Below, in pieces: positions 16,381 through 25,434 of a stretch of 64,000 nucleotides of DNA (positions are counted from its first letter, which is position 1; each line of letters opens with the position of its first letter). A program made the translations under genes and the position numbers. Source of the stretch: an uncultured Oscillospiraceae bacterium (lineage in GTDB: Bacteria; Bacillota; Clostridia; Oscillospirales; Ruminococcaceae); the NCBI GenBank assembly GCA_910579545.1, contig CAJTVI010000007.1:6126-70125 (forward strand). The letters run 5' to 3'. The notes beneath the pieces are model-generated. The model did no database searches and was not told where the DNA came from. It was given only the letters and a program-made list of their open reading frames with translations.

Positions 16381-17766
16381 ATGCAGCAGTGGGAACAGGC
16401 AATCGACACATTTATTGCGCAGAACGAGCAGAACATCCTGCGGGACATTGGGCGGCTGGTGGCGGTGCCCAGCGTACAGGGCCAGCCCGCGCCCGGCGCG
16501 CCGTTTGGCCCGGGGCCGAAGGCGGCGCTGGAAAAGGCGCTGGAGATCGCGGCCGAGCTGGGCCTTGCGGTGCGAAACTGTGAGGACCGGATCGGCTGGG
16601 CCGAGCTGCCGGGCGCCGAGCCGGGCAAATACATCGCCACCATCACCCATCTGGACGTGGTGCCCACCGGCAACGGCTGGGACGCCGACCCCTTTGTGAT
16701 GCGCCAGCGGGAGGGCTGGATCCTGGGCCGCGGCGTGGCCGACGACAAGGGCCCCAGCGTTTTGTGCCTGTACGCCCTGCGCTTTTTAAAGGAGCAGGGC
16801 CTGCCGCTGCGCTATGGGGTGCGGGCGCTGCTGGGCACCAACGAGGAGACCGGCATGGCCGACGTGGACTATTACCTTGAGAACTACCCCGCCCCGGCCT
16901 TTTGCTTTTCGCCGGACGCCGAGTTCCCGGTGTGCAACGGCGAAAAGGGCCACTACGGCGCAAACCTGGTAAGTCCGGTGTGCGCCGGGGATATCCTGGA
17001 CTTTACGGGCGGCTTTGCCCCCAACGCGGTGCCGGACGAGGCCAGCGCCCTTGTGAGGGCCGACCTTGCCGCCCTGCCCCCGGCCCCCGGCATCACCCTT
17101 GCGGCCGAGGGGGAGGCGGTGCGGGTATCCGGCCACGGCAAGGCCGGCCACGCCTCGATGCCCGAGGGCACGGTAAACGCCATTGGGCTGGTGGTAGACT
17201 ACCTGCTGGCAAACGGCATTGGCAACGAGGCCGAGCGGGCCTGCCTGGCGGTGCTGCAAAAGCTGCATGCCGCCTCCGACGGCAGCGCCCTGGGCGCTGC
17301 GGCGGACGACGGGCGTTTTTCGCCCCTGACCATCATCGGCGGCACCATCAAGATGGAGGGCGGGCGGATCGTCCAGTCGGTGGACAGCCGCTATCCCACC
17401 AACACCAACGCCGACATCCTCACCCGCCAGCTGGCCGCGGCGGCCGCCGGCGCCATGACGGTGGAGGACGTGCACACCAACGTGCCCTTTTATATCGAGC
17501 CGGACGCCGCGCCCATCCGCACCCTGATCGACACCTACAACGAGGTGACCGGCGAGAACGCCAAGCCCTTTACCATGGGCGGCGGCACCTACGCGCGGCA
17601 CTTCCCGCTGGCGGTGAGCTTTGGCCCCGAGCGGCAGGGCCAGGCCCTGCCCGGCTTTGCCGGCCCGATGCACGGGGCCAACGAGGGGGCCGAGATCCGC
17701 GCCATGCTCGAGGCGCTGAAGATTTATATCCTGGCTTTGGGCCGGCTTGAGGCGCTGGAACTGTAA
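16381..17766 (+). CDS. M20 family metallodipeptidase (PepV/Sapep-like)
   Basis: A 461-residue cytoplasmic dipeptidase. The metal-ligand motifs of the M20 family are present in order: THLDVVPTG (His and Asp), GRGVADDKGPS (bridging Asp), GTNEETGMADV (catalytic Glu pair) and SPDAEFPVCNGEKGH. A C-terminal ligand is in PMHGANEGAE. The dimerisation/lid domain lies between about 185 and 385. This subgroup hydrolyses dipeptides taken up from the medium, with Mn or Zn. A strong terminator follows. Confidence 0.88.
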   Translation: MQQWEQAIDTFIAQNEQNILRDIGRLVAVPSVQGQPAPGAPFGPGPKAALEKALEIAAELGLAVRNCEDRIGWAELPGAEPGKYIATITHLDVVPTGNGWDADPFVMRQREGWILGRGVADDKGPSVLCLYALRFLKEQGLPLRYGVRALLGTNEETGMADVDYYLENYPAPAFCFSPDAEFPVCNGEKGHYGANLVSPVCAGDILDFTGGFAPNAVPDEASALVRADLAALPPAPGITLAAEGEAVRVSGHGKAGHASMPEGTVNAIGLVVDYLLANGIGNEAERACLAVLQKLHAASDGSALGAAADDGRFSPLTIIGGTIKMEGGRIVQSVDSRYPTNTNADILTRQLAAAAAGAMTVEDVHTNVPFYIEPDAAPIRTLIDTYNEVTGENAKPFTMGGGTYARHFPLAVSFGPERQGQALPGFAGPMHGANEGAEIRAMLEALKIYILALGRLEALEL

Positions 17767-17856
17767 GGGGCTTTGCGCGGCGGCGCCGGCGGCCGGAGCA
17801 ACAAGGCCAAAAGCGGCAGCGCCAGCCTTGGCTTTAGGCGGCCGTTTAAACGATGC

Positions 17857-17897
17857 AAAAGGGCCCTGCGCTTTCAGCGGCGCAGGGCCCTTTTTTT
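17857..17897. terminator. Bidirectional terminator
   Basis: GGGCCCTGCGC and GCGCAGGGCCC form an 11-bp stem with TTTTTTT after it and AAAA before it. It closes the dipeptidase gene and probably the small gene facing it. Confidence 0.85.
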
Positions 17898-17956
17898 GCT
17901 TTGCACGGCAGGCCGTGCCGCCGGGCCGGGCATCGCCCGCCCATGCGGCGCGGCGG

Positions 17957-18097
17957 TCAAAACGGGATCTCGTCCTCGTCGTGGTCGTAGATCGAGATGT
18001 ATTCCGGGCGCTGCTCCTTTTCCAGCAGCAGGGCCACGGCCGCAGCCACGGCCGACAGCGCGGCGATCACCGCAAGCAGTTTTACCAGCAGTTTCAT
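17957..18097 (-). CDS. Small single-pass membrane protein
   Basis: A 46-residue protein with a basic start (MKLLVKLL), one hydrophobic helix (about 5-26, AVIAALSAVAAAVALLL) and an acidic tail (YDHDEDEIPF). GAGGTGG lies five bases before the ATG at 18097, which supports it as a real gene. The function is unknown. It is divergent from the rnf operon. Confidence 0.6.
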   Translation of the reverse strand: MKLLVKLLAVIAALSAVAAAVALLLEKEQRPEYISIYDHDEDEIPF

Positions 18098-18327
18098 GCA
18101 GGCCACCTCTTCTTTCTCAAAAAGCGCTCCGCCGGGCTGGCAGGTTTTGCAGCCCGGCCCGGTGTGTCTGTGTATAGTATACCACACCCGGCCCGGCCAT
18201 GCAAACCGGGTTTGGCGCATCCCCCTCCCGGCAGCCCGCCCCGGGATTTTGTTATTTATTTCACAATTTTTGCGGGTGCATCGGGCAATTTTTTGTCAAA
18301 ACAGTGGCTTTTTCCTCCTTTCCACAG

Positions 18328-18357
18328 TTGACTGTGTAAGGCAAGATGTTATAGAAT
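18328..18357 (+). promoter_or_regulatory. Promoter of the rnf operon
   Basis: -35 TTGACT (18328-18333) and -10 TATAGA (18350-18355, 16-bp spacer) or TAGAAT (18-bp spacer). The stretch 18240-18360 is markedly AT-rich compared with its surroundings. About 100 bases of leader precede rnfC. Confidence 0.7.
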
Positions 18358-18457
18358 ATGTATGTATGGGCAGCCGCAAACTGCGCGTTTATTTTTTCGC
18401 GGCGCGGCGCGGGGCGGCGCTGCCCAAAGTTTATGGAAATGGGGGATCGTTCAATCC

Positions 18458-19795
18458 ATGTTCAAGAAGCTGAAACGTTCGGCCCTTGGCGCCGGCGTAC
18501 CCCATGAGAAGGTCACGGCGGGCATGGCCACGGTAACCATGCCGGTGCCAAGCAAGCTGGTCCTTCCCATGTCGCAGCATATTGGCGCGCCCTGTCAGCC
18601 CGTGGTAAAAAAGGGCGATACGGTGCATGTTGGCAGCCTTGTGGGCCAGGCCGGCGGCTTTGTGAGCGCCAATATCTACTCGGGCGTGTCCGGCACGGTG
18701 GCCGGCATCGAGACGGTGACCTATCCCACCGGCCAGCGGGTGCAGGCGGTGGTGATCACGCCGGACGGCGCACAGACGCCCGACCCCGGCATCCAGCCCC
18801 CGGTGGTTACCGACAAGGCCAGCTTTATCAAGGCGGTGCAGGCCTGCGGCCTGGTGGGCCTGGGCGGCGCGGGCTTCCCCGCGGCGGTCAAGCTGAGCCC
18901 GGCCACCAAGGTGGACACCCTGGTGATCAATGGGGCCGAGTGCGAGCCCTACCTCACCCCCGACACCCGGGAGTTTTTGGAGTGCAGCGAGACGGTGATG
19001 AGCGGCATCGAGGCCGTGATGAAGTATCTGGAGATCCCGAACTGCATCATTGGCATCGAGCGCAACAAGCCCGAGTGCATCGACCTGATGGCCAGCCTTG
19101 TGCAGGGCACCAAGGGGGTCTCGGTAAAGCCGCTGCCCAGCCGCTATCCCCAGGGCGCCGAGAAAAACCTGATCGAGAACACCACCGGGCGGGAGGTGCC
19201 CGAGATGGTGTACGGCGAAAAGCCGCGCCCGGGCCTGCCGGCCGACGTGGGGGTCATCGTGATGAACGTGACCAGCGTTTCGACCATCGGCAAGTTCCTT
19301 AAAACCGGCATGCCGCTGATCTCCAAGCGGGTCACGGTGGACGGCGACGCAGCGGCCAAGCCCCAGAACGTGGAGGCGCTGATCGGCACCCCGCTGGAGG
19401 AGATCATCGCCTTTGCGGGCGGGGTCAAGGAGGGTGTCACCCTGGGCAAGGTGCTGTGCGGCGGCCCGATGATGGGCACCGCGATGGCAGATCTTACCTT
19501 CCCGCTGCTCAAGCAGAACAACGGCCTTTTGCTCTTCAGCAAGGAAAAGGCCGACCTGCCCGAGCCCGGCCCCTGCATCCGCTGCGGCCGCTGCATCAAC
19601 GGCTGCCCCATGGGCCTTGCCCCGGTGCAGATCGCGGGCGCCTACAACCGGCGGGATCTGGACGAGCTGAACAAGCTTAACCTGGGGCTGTGCGTTTTGT
19701 GCGGCACCTGCACCTTTGTCTGCCCGGCCAAGCGCCCGGTGACCCAGACCATGAGCCTGGCCAAGGCATTCCAGAGAACGGGAGGGAAAAAGTAA
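18458..19795 (+). CDS. rnfC: Rnf complex subunit C
   Basis: A 445-residue peripheral subunit that takes electrons from or gives them to NAD(H). An N-terminal barrel-sandwich domain is followed by the nucleotide/FMN-binding motif GLGGAGFPAAVKL, the GAECEPYLTPD motif and two 4Fe-4S motifs near the C-terminus (CIRCGRCINGCPMG and CVLCGTCTFVCPAK). The ATG at 18458 is chosen because the upstream frame is not family-like and GGGGGA precedes it. It is the first gene of rnfCDGEAB. The complex couples ferredoxin:NAD+ oxidoreduction to Na+ or H+ transport. Confidence 0.97.
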   Translation: MFKKLKRSALGAGVPHEKVTAGMATVTMPVPSKLVLPMSQHIGAPCQPVVKKGDTVHVGSLVGQAGGFVSANIYSGVSGTVAGIETVTYPTGQRVQAVVITPDGAQTPDPGIQPPVVTDKASFIKAVQACGLVGLGGAGFPAAVKLSPATKVDTLVINGAECEPYLTPDTREFLECSETVMSGIEAVMKYLEIPNCIIGIERNKPECIDLMASLVQGTKGVSVKPLPSRYPQGAEKNLIENTTGREVPEMVYGEKPRPGLPADVGVIVMNVTSVSTIGKFLKTGMPLISKRVTVDGDAAAKPQNVEALIGTPLEEIIAFAGGVKEGVTLGKVLCGGPMMGTAMADLTFPLLKQNNGLLLFSKEKADLPEPGPCIRCGRCINGCPMGLAPVQIAGAYNRRDLDELNKLNLGLCVLCGTCTFVCPAKRPVTQTMSLAKAFQRTGGKK

Positions 19796-20748
19796 TGGAA
19801 AACCGCTTGATCGTTACTGCGTCTCCCCATATCACCGACAAGGCAACCACCCGCGGGCTGATGGGCAACGTAGTGATCTCGCTGCTGCCCTGCGTGATCG
19901 CCAGCGCCATCATCTTTGGCTGGCAGGCGCTGGTGCTGGTGGCCGTGACGACCGCGGCCTGCGTGGTGTTTGAGTACTTATACTGCATGGTGATGAAAAA
20001 GCCCAACCCGGTCAGCGACCTTTCGGCCGTGGTCACCGGCATCATCCTGGCGCTGAACCTGCCGGTGAGCATGGCAAAGCCCCAGACCATCTGGATCCCG
20101 CTGGTGGGCGCGTTTGTGGCCATCGTGCTGGTCAAGCAGCTGTTCGGCGGCCTGGGCTCCAACTTTGCAAACCCCGCCCTGGTGGGCCGCATCGTGCTGT
20201 TTTTGGGCTTCAGCGCCCGCATGACCGACTGGACCTACCCCGCCGCGGCGGTGGACGCGCTGACCGGCGCGACCCCCCTTGGCACCGGCAACCTGGAAAA
20301 CCTGCCCCTGATGGAGCTGTTTTTGGGGGTGCACGGCGGCGTTTTGGGCGAGACCTGCAGCCTTGCCATCCTGTTTGGGTTTGCCATTTTGGTGTTTACC
20401 AAAACCATCAGCTGCGCCATCCCGGTAGCGTATGTGGGCACGGTGGCGGTGATGAGCCTTTTGTGCGGCCAGCCGGTGCTTGCCCAGATCTTGAGCGGCG
20501 GGCTTTTGTTTGGCGCGGTGTTTATGGCCACCGACTATGTTACCAGCCCCTTTACCCTGAAAGGCAAGATCGTGTTTGGCATCGGGCTGGGCGTGATCAC
20601 CTGCGCCATCCGGTTCTGGGGCAACATGGCCGAGGGCGTCTCGTTTGCCATTTTGCTGATGAACCTCTTTGTGCCCTACATCAACGACCTGACCCGTCAG
20701 GTCCCCTTGGGCTATACCAAGCCGCCGAAGGAGGGTGCCAAACAATGA
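19795..20748 (+). CDS. rnfD: Rnf complex subunit D
   Basis: A 317-residue integral membrane subunit with about nine helices. The flavin attachment region reads ALTGATPLGTGN, where the Thr of the GAT motif normally carries covalent FMN. Its ATG shares a base with the rnfC stop (TAATG), so translation is coupled. Confidence 0.95.
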   Translation: MENRLIVTASPHITDKATTRGLMGNVVISLLPCVIASAIIFGWQALVLVAVTTAACVVFEYLYCMVMKKPNPVSDLSAVVTGIILALNLPVSMAKPQTIWIPLVGAFVAIVLVKQLFGGLGSNFANPALVGRIVLFLGFSARMTDWTYPAAAVDALTGATPLGTGNLENLPLMELFLGVHGGVLGETCSLAILFGFAILVFTKTISCAIPVAYVGTVAVMSLLCGQPVLAQILSGGLLFGAVFMATDYVTSPFTLKGKIVFGIGLGVITCAIRFWGNMAEGVSFAILLMNLFVPYINDLTRQVPLGYTKPPKEGAKQ

Positions 20749-21305
20749 ACAAAGCAACATGGGATACCATTGCCAAGCCCATTGTGGTGCTTGTGGTGAT
20801 CTGCCTTGTTACCAGCACGCTGCTGGCGGTAACCAACAATGCCACCGCCCCTATTATTGCCGAGGCCGAAAAGGCCGCCACCAACGAGGCGTATAAGGCG
20901 GTGCTGCCCGCAGCGGACAGCTTTACCGACGTGACCGCCCAGGTTACTACCGAGGGCATCGCCTCGGCGGCCGTGGCCGACAACGGCGCGGGCTACGCGG
21001 TGCGGGCCGTGGGCCGCGGCTACGGCGGCGAGGTGCCGGTGGTCGTGGGCATCGACCCGGATGGGGCGATCGTGAGCGTGCAGTTTATGCAGAACAGCGA
21101 ATCGGCCGGGTTTGGCATGAAGCTGTGGGACGGCAACCAGGCCGGCATTGATTTTGCGGCAAGCCTTGCGGGCCAGAGCGGCAGCGTGGCCAAGGGCGAA
21201 AATGGGGTGGACGGCATTACCGGCGCCACCATCTCGACCAAGGCGGTGCTCAGCGCGGTAAACAGCGCGCTGGCCTGCTACCAGGAACTCAAGGAGGTGG
21301 CTTAA
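20745..21305 (+). CDS. rnfG: Rnf complex subunit G
   Basis: A 186-residue subunit with one N-terminal membrane helix and an exported FMN-binding domain. The covalent flavinylation motif is DGITGATISTKAV, with the second Thr as the expected FMN site. The start overlaps the rnfD stop. No ApbE flavin transferase is seen in the window. Confidence 0.95.
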   Translation: MNKATWDTIAKPIVVLVVICLVTSTLLAVTNNATAPIIAEAEKAATNEAYKAVLPAADSFTDVTAQVTTEGIASAAVADNGAGYAVRAVGRGYGGEVPVVVGIDPDGAIVSVQFMQNSESAGFGMKLWDGNQAGIDFAASLAGQSGSVAKGENGVDGITGATISTKAVLSAVNSALACYQELKEVA

Positions 21306-21935
21306 ATGGCACAAAAACAGCCAAGCCTCGGCACGGTGCTTACCAACGGCATTATTAAGGAAAACCCGGTGCTGCGCCTGGTGCTGGGCACCTGCCCCAC
21401 CCTGGCGGTGACCACCGCCGTTTCCAACGCCATCGGCATGGGGGTGGCCGCCACCGTGGTGCTGATCTGCTCCAATATTGTGATCTCGGCCCTGCGCAAG
21501 GTCATCCCGGACAAGGTCCATCTGCCCTGCTACATCACCATCATCGCCACCTTTGTTACGGTGGTGCAGATGGTGGTCAAGGCCTACGCCCCCGCGCTGG
21601 ACACCGCGCTGGGCGTTTACCTGCCCCTGATCGTGGTAAACTGCATCATCTTAGGCCGCGCCGAGATGTTCGCCTGCAAGCACGGGGTGGTTGCCTCGGC
21701 GCTGGACGGCGTGGGCATGGGCATCGGCTTTACCCTGGCGCTGATGCTGATGGCCTCGGTGCGGGAGCTGATCGGCAACGGCAGCTGGATGGGCATTACC
21801 ATCATCCCCGAGAGCGTCGACCGTCTCACCATCATGACCAGCGCGCCCGGCGGCTTTTTTACCTTTGGCTGCCTGATGGCGCTGGTGGTGTGGTTTGAGA
21901 CGAAGCGCGCAAAGAAAGGAGCGGGTGCACAATGA
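21306..21935 (+). CDS. rnfE: Rnf complex subunit E
   Basis: A 209-residue membrane subunit with six helices. Motifs LGTCPTLAVTT and LPLIVVNCIILGRAE include the conserved cysteines that share an iron-sulfur cluster with RnfA across the membrane. It starts directly after the rnfG stop. Confidence 0.95.
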   Translation: MAQKQPSLGTVLTNGIIKENPVLRLVLGTCPTLAVTTAVSNAIGMGVAATVVLICSNIVISALRKVIPDKVHLPCYITIIATFVTVVQMVVKAYAPALDTALGVYLPLIVVNCIILGRAEMFACKHGVVASALDGVGMGIGFTLALMLMASVRELIGNGSWMGITIIPESVDRLTIMTSAPGGFFTFGCLMALVVWFETKRAKKGAGAQ

Positions 21936-22531
21936 GCGCTGTAAAACTTGCTTCCATCTTTTTCAGCATGATCCTGGTCAACAACTATGTGCTGGTAAAG
22001 TTTTTGGGCATCTGCCCCTTCTTAGGGGTTTCCAAAAAGCTGGATTCGGCCTTTGGCATGAGCTGCGCGGTGGTGTTCGTGATGGTGCTGGCCACCAGCG
22101 TAACCTGGCCTTTGCAGCAGCTTTTGGACGCCAACGGCCTTGGCTACCTGCAGACCATCGTGTTTATCCTGGTGATCGCGGTGCTGGTGCAGCTGGTGGA
22201 GATCATCCTTAAAAAGTACATGCCCCCGCTCTACAGCAGCCTGGGCGTCTACCTGCCCCTGATCACCACCAACTGCGCGGTGCTGGGCGTGACCATCCTG
22301 AACATCGACAACGGCTACAATTTCATCGAGAGCATCGTCTGCGCGGCGGGCGCCGGGTTCGGCTTTATGCTGGCGATGGTGCTGTTCAGCGGGGTGCGCA
22401 AGCGGGTGGAGGAGGCCAACCCTCCCAAGTGCTTTGAGGGGCTGCCCATCACCCTGGTGGCGGCTGCCATTACGAGCCTTTCGTTTATGGGCTTTGGCGG
22501 CATCATTGAAAACATCTTTGGAACCGTGTAA
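21932..22531 (+). CDS. rnfA: Rnf complex subunit A
   Basis: A 199-residue membrane subunit homologous to RnfE. Conserved cysteine motifs are LGICPFLGVSKK and LPLITTNCAVLG. It overlaps rnfE by ATGA. With RnfE it forms the pseudo-symmetric core of the pump. Confidence 0.95.
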   Translation: MSAVKLASIFFSMILVNNYVLVKFLGICPFLGVSKKLDSAFGMSCAVVFVMVLATSVTWPLQQLLDANGLGYLQTIVFILVIAVLVQLVEIILKKYMPPLYSSLGVYLPLITTNCAVLGVTILNIDNGYNFIESIVCAAGAGFGFMLAMVLFSGVRKRVEEANPPKCFEGLPITLVAAAITSLSFMGFGGIIENIFGTV

Positions 22532-22543
22532 GGAGGCAAAAGG

Positions 22544-23338
22544 ATGAGTATTGCGATTGCGATCATTCTGGTAACGGTCGTGGGCCTCGTGGGCGCGGTG
22601 ATCCTGGTGCTGGCCGCCAAATTCATGAGCGTATACGAGGACCCGCGGATCGGCCAGGTGACGGAGTGCCTGCCGGGCGCCAACTGCGGCGGCTGCGGCT
22701 ACGCCGGCTGTGCCGACTATGCCAAGGCCGTGGTGGAAAACGGCGCGCCGGTAAACAAGTGCGCGGTGGGCGGCGCGGACTGCGCCGCCGCCATTGCGGG
22801 GCTGATGGGGGTCGAGGCAGGCGCGTCGGTGCCGGTGCGGGCCATTGTGGGCTGCCAGGGCGCCGAGGGCGTGTGCAAGATCAAGTACGATTACCAGGGC
22901 ATTACCAGCTGCGCGGCGGCCAAGGCGCTGCACGGCGGGCCCAAGTTCTGCCCCTACGGCTGCCTTGGCTTTGGCGACTGCGTCAAGGCCTGCAAATTCG
23001 GCGCCATCCATGTGGAGAACGGGGTCGCCAAGGTGGACCAGGCAAAGTGCACCGGCTGCGGCGCCTGCAAGGATACCTGCCCGCAGAAGGTGATCTGGAT
23101 GCACAACGCGCCGGATAAGCCGGTGGTGATGTGCGCCAACCACGAAAAGGGCGCCATTACCAACAAGGAGTGCAACCTGGGCTGCATCGGCTGCATGCGC
23201 TGCGAGAAGAACTGCCCCGAGGGCGCCATCAAGGTCAACAACTTTGTGGCCCGTATTGATTACGACAAGTGCACCGGCTGCGGCAAGTGCATGGAGGTCT
23301 GCCCCAAAAAGCTGATCTTCAAACACCCCGCGCCGTAA
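22544..23338 (+). CDS. rnfB: Rnf complex subunit B
   Basis: A 264-residue iron-sulfur subunit that receives electrons from ferredoxin. It has one N-terminal helix (about 3-27), then the NCGGCGYAGC cluster motif, and then ferredoxin-type motifs: CPYGCLGFGDCVKAC, CTGCGACKDTCP, CNLGCIGCMRCEKNCP and CTGCGKCMEVCP. It is the last gene of the operon and is followed by a terminator. A good AGGAGG precedes the ATG. Confidence 0.97.
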   Translation: MSIAIAIILVTVVGLVGAVILVLAAKFMSVYEDPRIGQVTECLPGANCGGCGYAGCADYAKAVVENGAPVNKCAVGGADCAAAIAGLMGVEAGASVPVRAIVGCQGAEGVCKIKYDYQGITSCAAAKALHGGPKFCPYGCLGFGDCVKACKFGAIHVENGVAKVDQAKCTGCGACKDTCPQKVIWMHNAPDKPVVMCANHEKGAITNKECNLGCIGCMRCEKNCPEGAIKVNNFVARIDYDKCTGCGKCMEVCPKKLIFKHPAP

Positions 23339-23353
23339 TACCCAAGACACACA

Positions 23354-23386
23354 AACCCCAGCCCCGCTCGGGGCTGGGGTTTTTAG
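23354..23386 (+). terminator. Terminator of the rnf operon
   Basis: AACCCCAGCCCCG and CGGGGCTGGGGTT form a 13-bp stem followed by TTTTA. Confidence 0.9.
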
Positions 23387-23405
23387 GTTTAGGGATAATG
23401 GCCAA

Positions 23406-23427
23406 TCTGGGGGCCACGGCCCCCAGA
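23406..23427. repeat. GC-rich palindrome family, copy 1
   Basis: TCTGGGGGCCACGGCCCCCAGA, a nearly perfect 22-bp palindrome flanked by GGCCAA and CCCCC. Related copies lie at 23919, 26236, 28133 and 31226. Confidence 0.75.
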
Positions 23428-23577
23428 CCCCCATCTTGGGCCAATTTCCAATTTTGGGGGGATGTTCCGCCATCGAGTACCCTGCATTGGATGGATGCGA
23501 CGTTTCTGGATTTTTTGCCCCAAAAAACTATATGGCAAAAAATGTGGGACAGCGGGCCATGCCCCCATGCGGCGGCT

Positions 23578-23853
23578 TTATGGATGGGTTTTTGTTTTTG
23601 CCGTACCGCGGCCTTTGCTGGCGGCCCGGATTTTATGCGCGGTAATGATCGTGCCGCTGTGGGCGTTGATGGTGATCCTGCAATCGCCCGCGGCCGCATA
23701 CCAGTTTTTCCCGATCCGCTCCAGCCTGGTGCCCTTGTCTAAGATCCGCTCCTTACACCAGCCCACAACATCCTCTGTTTCAATGTGCAGATTGCGCCTG
23801 ATCCGCTCTGCGCCCATGGGCGTTGTATGCAGCTTGTCCATCAAATCCTGCAT
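23578..23853 (-). CDS. DUF3781 family protein
   Basis: A 91-residue protein matching DUF3781: KLHTTPMGAERIRRNL, then DVVGWCKERIL, then the conserved KNWYAAAGDCRITINAHSGTIITAHK. The family is widespread in Clostridia and its role is unknown. The ATG at 23853 is chosen; an in-frame GTG lies 15 bases upstream. It is convergent with rnfB. Confidence 0.8.
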   Translation of the reverse strand: MQDLMDKLHTTPMGAERIRRNLHIETEDVVGWCKERILDKGTRLERIGKNWYAAAGDCRITINAHSGTIITAHKIRAASKGRGTAKTKTHP

Positions 23854-23887
23854 CTTATCTGCCCTCACCGGATTTTATTTTTTCACG

Positions 23888-23908
23888 GATGCACAATTTG
23901 TGCATCCG
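23888..23908. repeat. Perfect palindrome upstream of the DUF3781 gene
   Basis: GGATGCACAA-T-TTGTGCATCC, 10-bp arms. It lies 35 bases before the DUF3781 start on the minus strand, so it could be an operator for that gene or part of the terminator region of the ferredoxin gene. Confidence 0.55.
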
Positions 23909-23918
23909 GCAATGGGGG

Positions 23919-23942
23919 TCCAGGGGGGCAAGCCCCCCTGGA
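23919..23942. repeat. GC-rich palindrome family, copy 2
   Basis: TCCAGGGGGGC-AA-GCCCCCCTGGA, just after the stop of the EFR1 ferredoxin gene (minus strand). Confidence 0.75.
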
Positions 23943-23956
23943 TCGGCTTTTACCCC

Positions 23957-24787
23957 CTACACAAACAGCTCCGGCATATTGCGGGCCTCACCGTACTGGG
24001 CCTCCAGCTCGGCGCGGTGGCAGAGGTAACCAGCGTCGTCAAAATACCTGGCGTGCTCGGGGCATCCCTTTACGCAGGCGTTGCACTTGATGCAGATGCC
24101 CGGCACCTTTTGCACATCGGCGGGGTCGATGGCCTCCATGGGGCAAACCAGCGCGCACCAGCCGCATTTTGTGCACCCCTCGCCCACCTTAGGCTTGACC
24201 TTGCGGATGTCGATGGGCGCGCCCATCCGGTCCCGCGGCTGGTAATAGGGCCGCAGCGGGCTCTGGCCCCGCACCGCCACCGGCTCGCCCGGCTTTGCCC
24301 CCTCCAGCAGCTTTTCGGCCGCGCGGCAGGCAAGTTCGTCCGCCAGGGCCAGGTCCTCCTCGTTTGGCCGCCCGGCCGCCAGCGTATCCGAAAAGGCGTG
24401 CTGCCCCACAAAGGCCCCCGCCGCCAGGGTATAAAACCCATCCGCCTGCAAAAGGTCCCGCAGTTCGATCAGCGAATCGTCGTAATTGCGGTTGCCGTAC
24501 AGCACCACCGGGATGGCCCAGGCCCCGCCCCCCTGCACCGCCTTTAAGTAGGGCAGCAGCAGGTTGGGCAGCCGCCCCGCGTAGGTGGGCAGCCCGCACA
24601 CCACCAGGTCGTTTTCGCCAAACGCCGGCGGGGTTTTGCGCTCGGCGGCCGGGGTAAAGTTGAGTTCCCGCACCGGCGCGTTCAGCGCGGCCGAAAGCCC
24701 ATGCGCCACGCACCGCACCACCTGCGCGGTGGTACCGGTGGCGCTGAAATACATCGCCCATACCGTCCATTCCTTCTGCGGATCCAT
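23957..24787 (-). CDS. EFR1-type ferredoxin-flavodoxin fusion protein
   Basis: A 276-residue protein. The N-terminal flavodoxin-like domain starts with the FMN phosphate loop FSATGTTAQVV and has LPTYAGRLPN and LYGNRNYDDSL, typical of EFR1 proteins. The C-terminal domain has two 4Fe-4S motifs, CTKCGWCALVCP and CIKCNACVKGCP. It should carry electrons between flavin and iron-sulfur partners in the cytoplasm and may interact with the ferredoxin pool used by Rnf. GGAGC precedes the ATG. Confidence 0.9.
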   Translation of the reverse strand: MDPQKEWTVWAMYFSATGTTAQVVRCVAHGLSAALNAPVRELNFTPAAERKTPPAFGENDLVVCGLPTYAGRLPNLLLPYLKAVQGGGAWAIPVVLYGNRNYDDSLIELRDLLQADGFYTLAAGAFVGQHAFSDTLAAGRPNEEDLALADELACRAAEKLLEGAKPGEPVAVRGQSPLRPYYQPRDRMGAPIDIRKVKPKVGEGCTKCGWCALVCPMEAIDPADVQKVPGICIKCNACVKGCPEHARYFDDAGYLCHRAELEAQYGEARNMPELFV

Positions 24788-24906
24788 AAAAACAGCTCCT
24801 TTTTTGCCGGGCGCCGGGCAAACCGGATGCCGCGCATCCCGGATCCCCCCGGCGTCCTTATGTTTAAAACGTCCTCCGTGCCGCCCCGCCGGGCCGGGCG
24901 CGGCCC

Positions 24907-25113
24907 TCAGCCCAGCCGCGCAAAGGCCACCGTTTCGGCCTTCATCGAAATTTTGCCCACCTGCCAGCCATAGGCCAAAAGCTCCTTTTTATAGCGCAAA
25001 AACGAGTGGTCCAGCGGTACCCCCGCGATCGCCCCGATCTCGGCAAAGGTAAGGGTAAGCGCGTCCTCCCTGCGGCCTTGCAGGTACTGCCATAAAGGCT
25101 CATATTTGCTCAT
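24907..25113 (-). CDS. Small conserved protein (DUF7662-like)
   Basis: A 68-residue protein: YEPLWQYLQ, then LTLTFAEIGAIAGVPLDHSFL, then GWQVGKISMKAETVAF. This pattern is common in Firmicutes and I recall it as DUF7662, possibly a small DNA-binding-like fold; no function is known. AAAGGAGG precedes the ATG at 25113. Confidence 0.7.
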   Translation of the reverse strand: MSKYEPLWQYLQGRREDALTLTFAEIGAIAGVPLDHSFLRYKKELLAYGWQVGKISMKAETVAFARLG

Positions 25114-25174
25114 AAAATCCTCCTTTGGGGGCCGCGGGGCACACCCCAACAGGCTGCCGGCGCGCCTTTTTTTC

Positions 25175-25204
25175 ATTATACGACATCCTTATATCCCTTA
25201 ACAA
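25175..25204 (-). promoter_or_regulatory. Promoter of the DUF7662-like gene
   Basis: On the minus strand, -35 TTGTTA (25199-25204), an 18-bp spacer, and -10 TATAAT (25175-25180). Confidence 0.7.
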
Positions 25205-25335
25205 GGGCACACACGCCGGCAGCCGGGCTCCAGCGGCACGCTGGCTGCGTTGGCGCCCCTGCAAAGAGCTGCCCGCCCGGATGCGGCGCGCCCCGCGCGG
25301 TTTGGCACATCCTGCTTTTTGGGTGTTTTATAAGG

Positions 25336-25364
25336 GTGACAAACCCTTTGGGATATGGTACAAT
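25336..25364 (+). promoter_or_regulatory. Promoter of the YitT-like gene
   Basis: -35 GTGACA (25336-25341), 17-bp spacer, -10 TACAAT (25359-25364) with extended TG. Confidence 0.7.
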
Positions 25365-25434
25365 AGCAGGCATCACTCTGCCCTGCCCGCCAGGCGCGGC
25401 GCGGGGCAAACATCCCGAAAGGAGACCCTTTAAA

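Noticed and set aside
22022..23473. Open frame of 483 codons antisense to rnfA and rnfB
   Set aside because: It lies opposite two certain genes and is His/Ala-rich in the manner of antisense GC-rich sequence.
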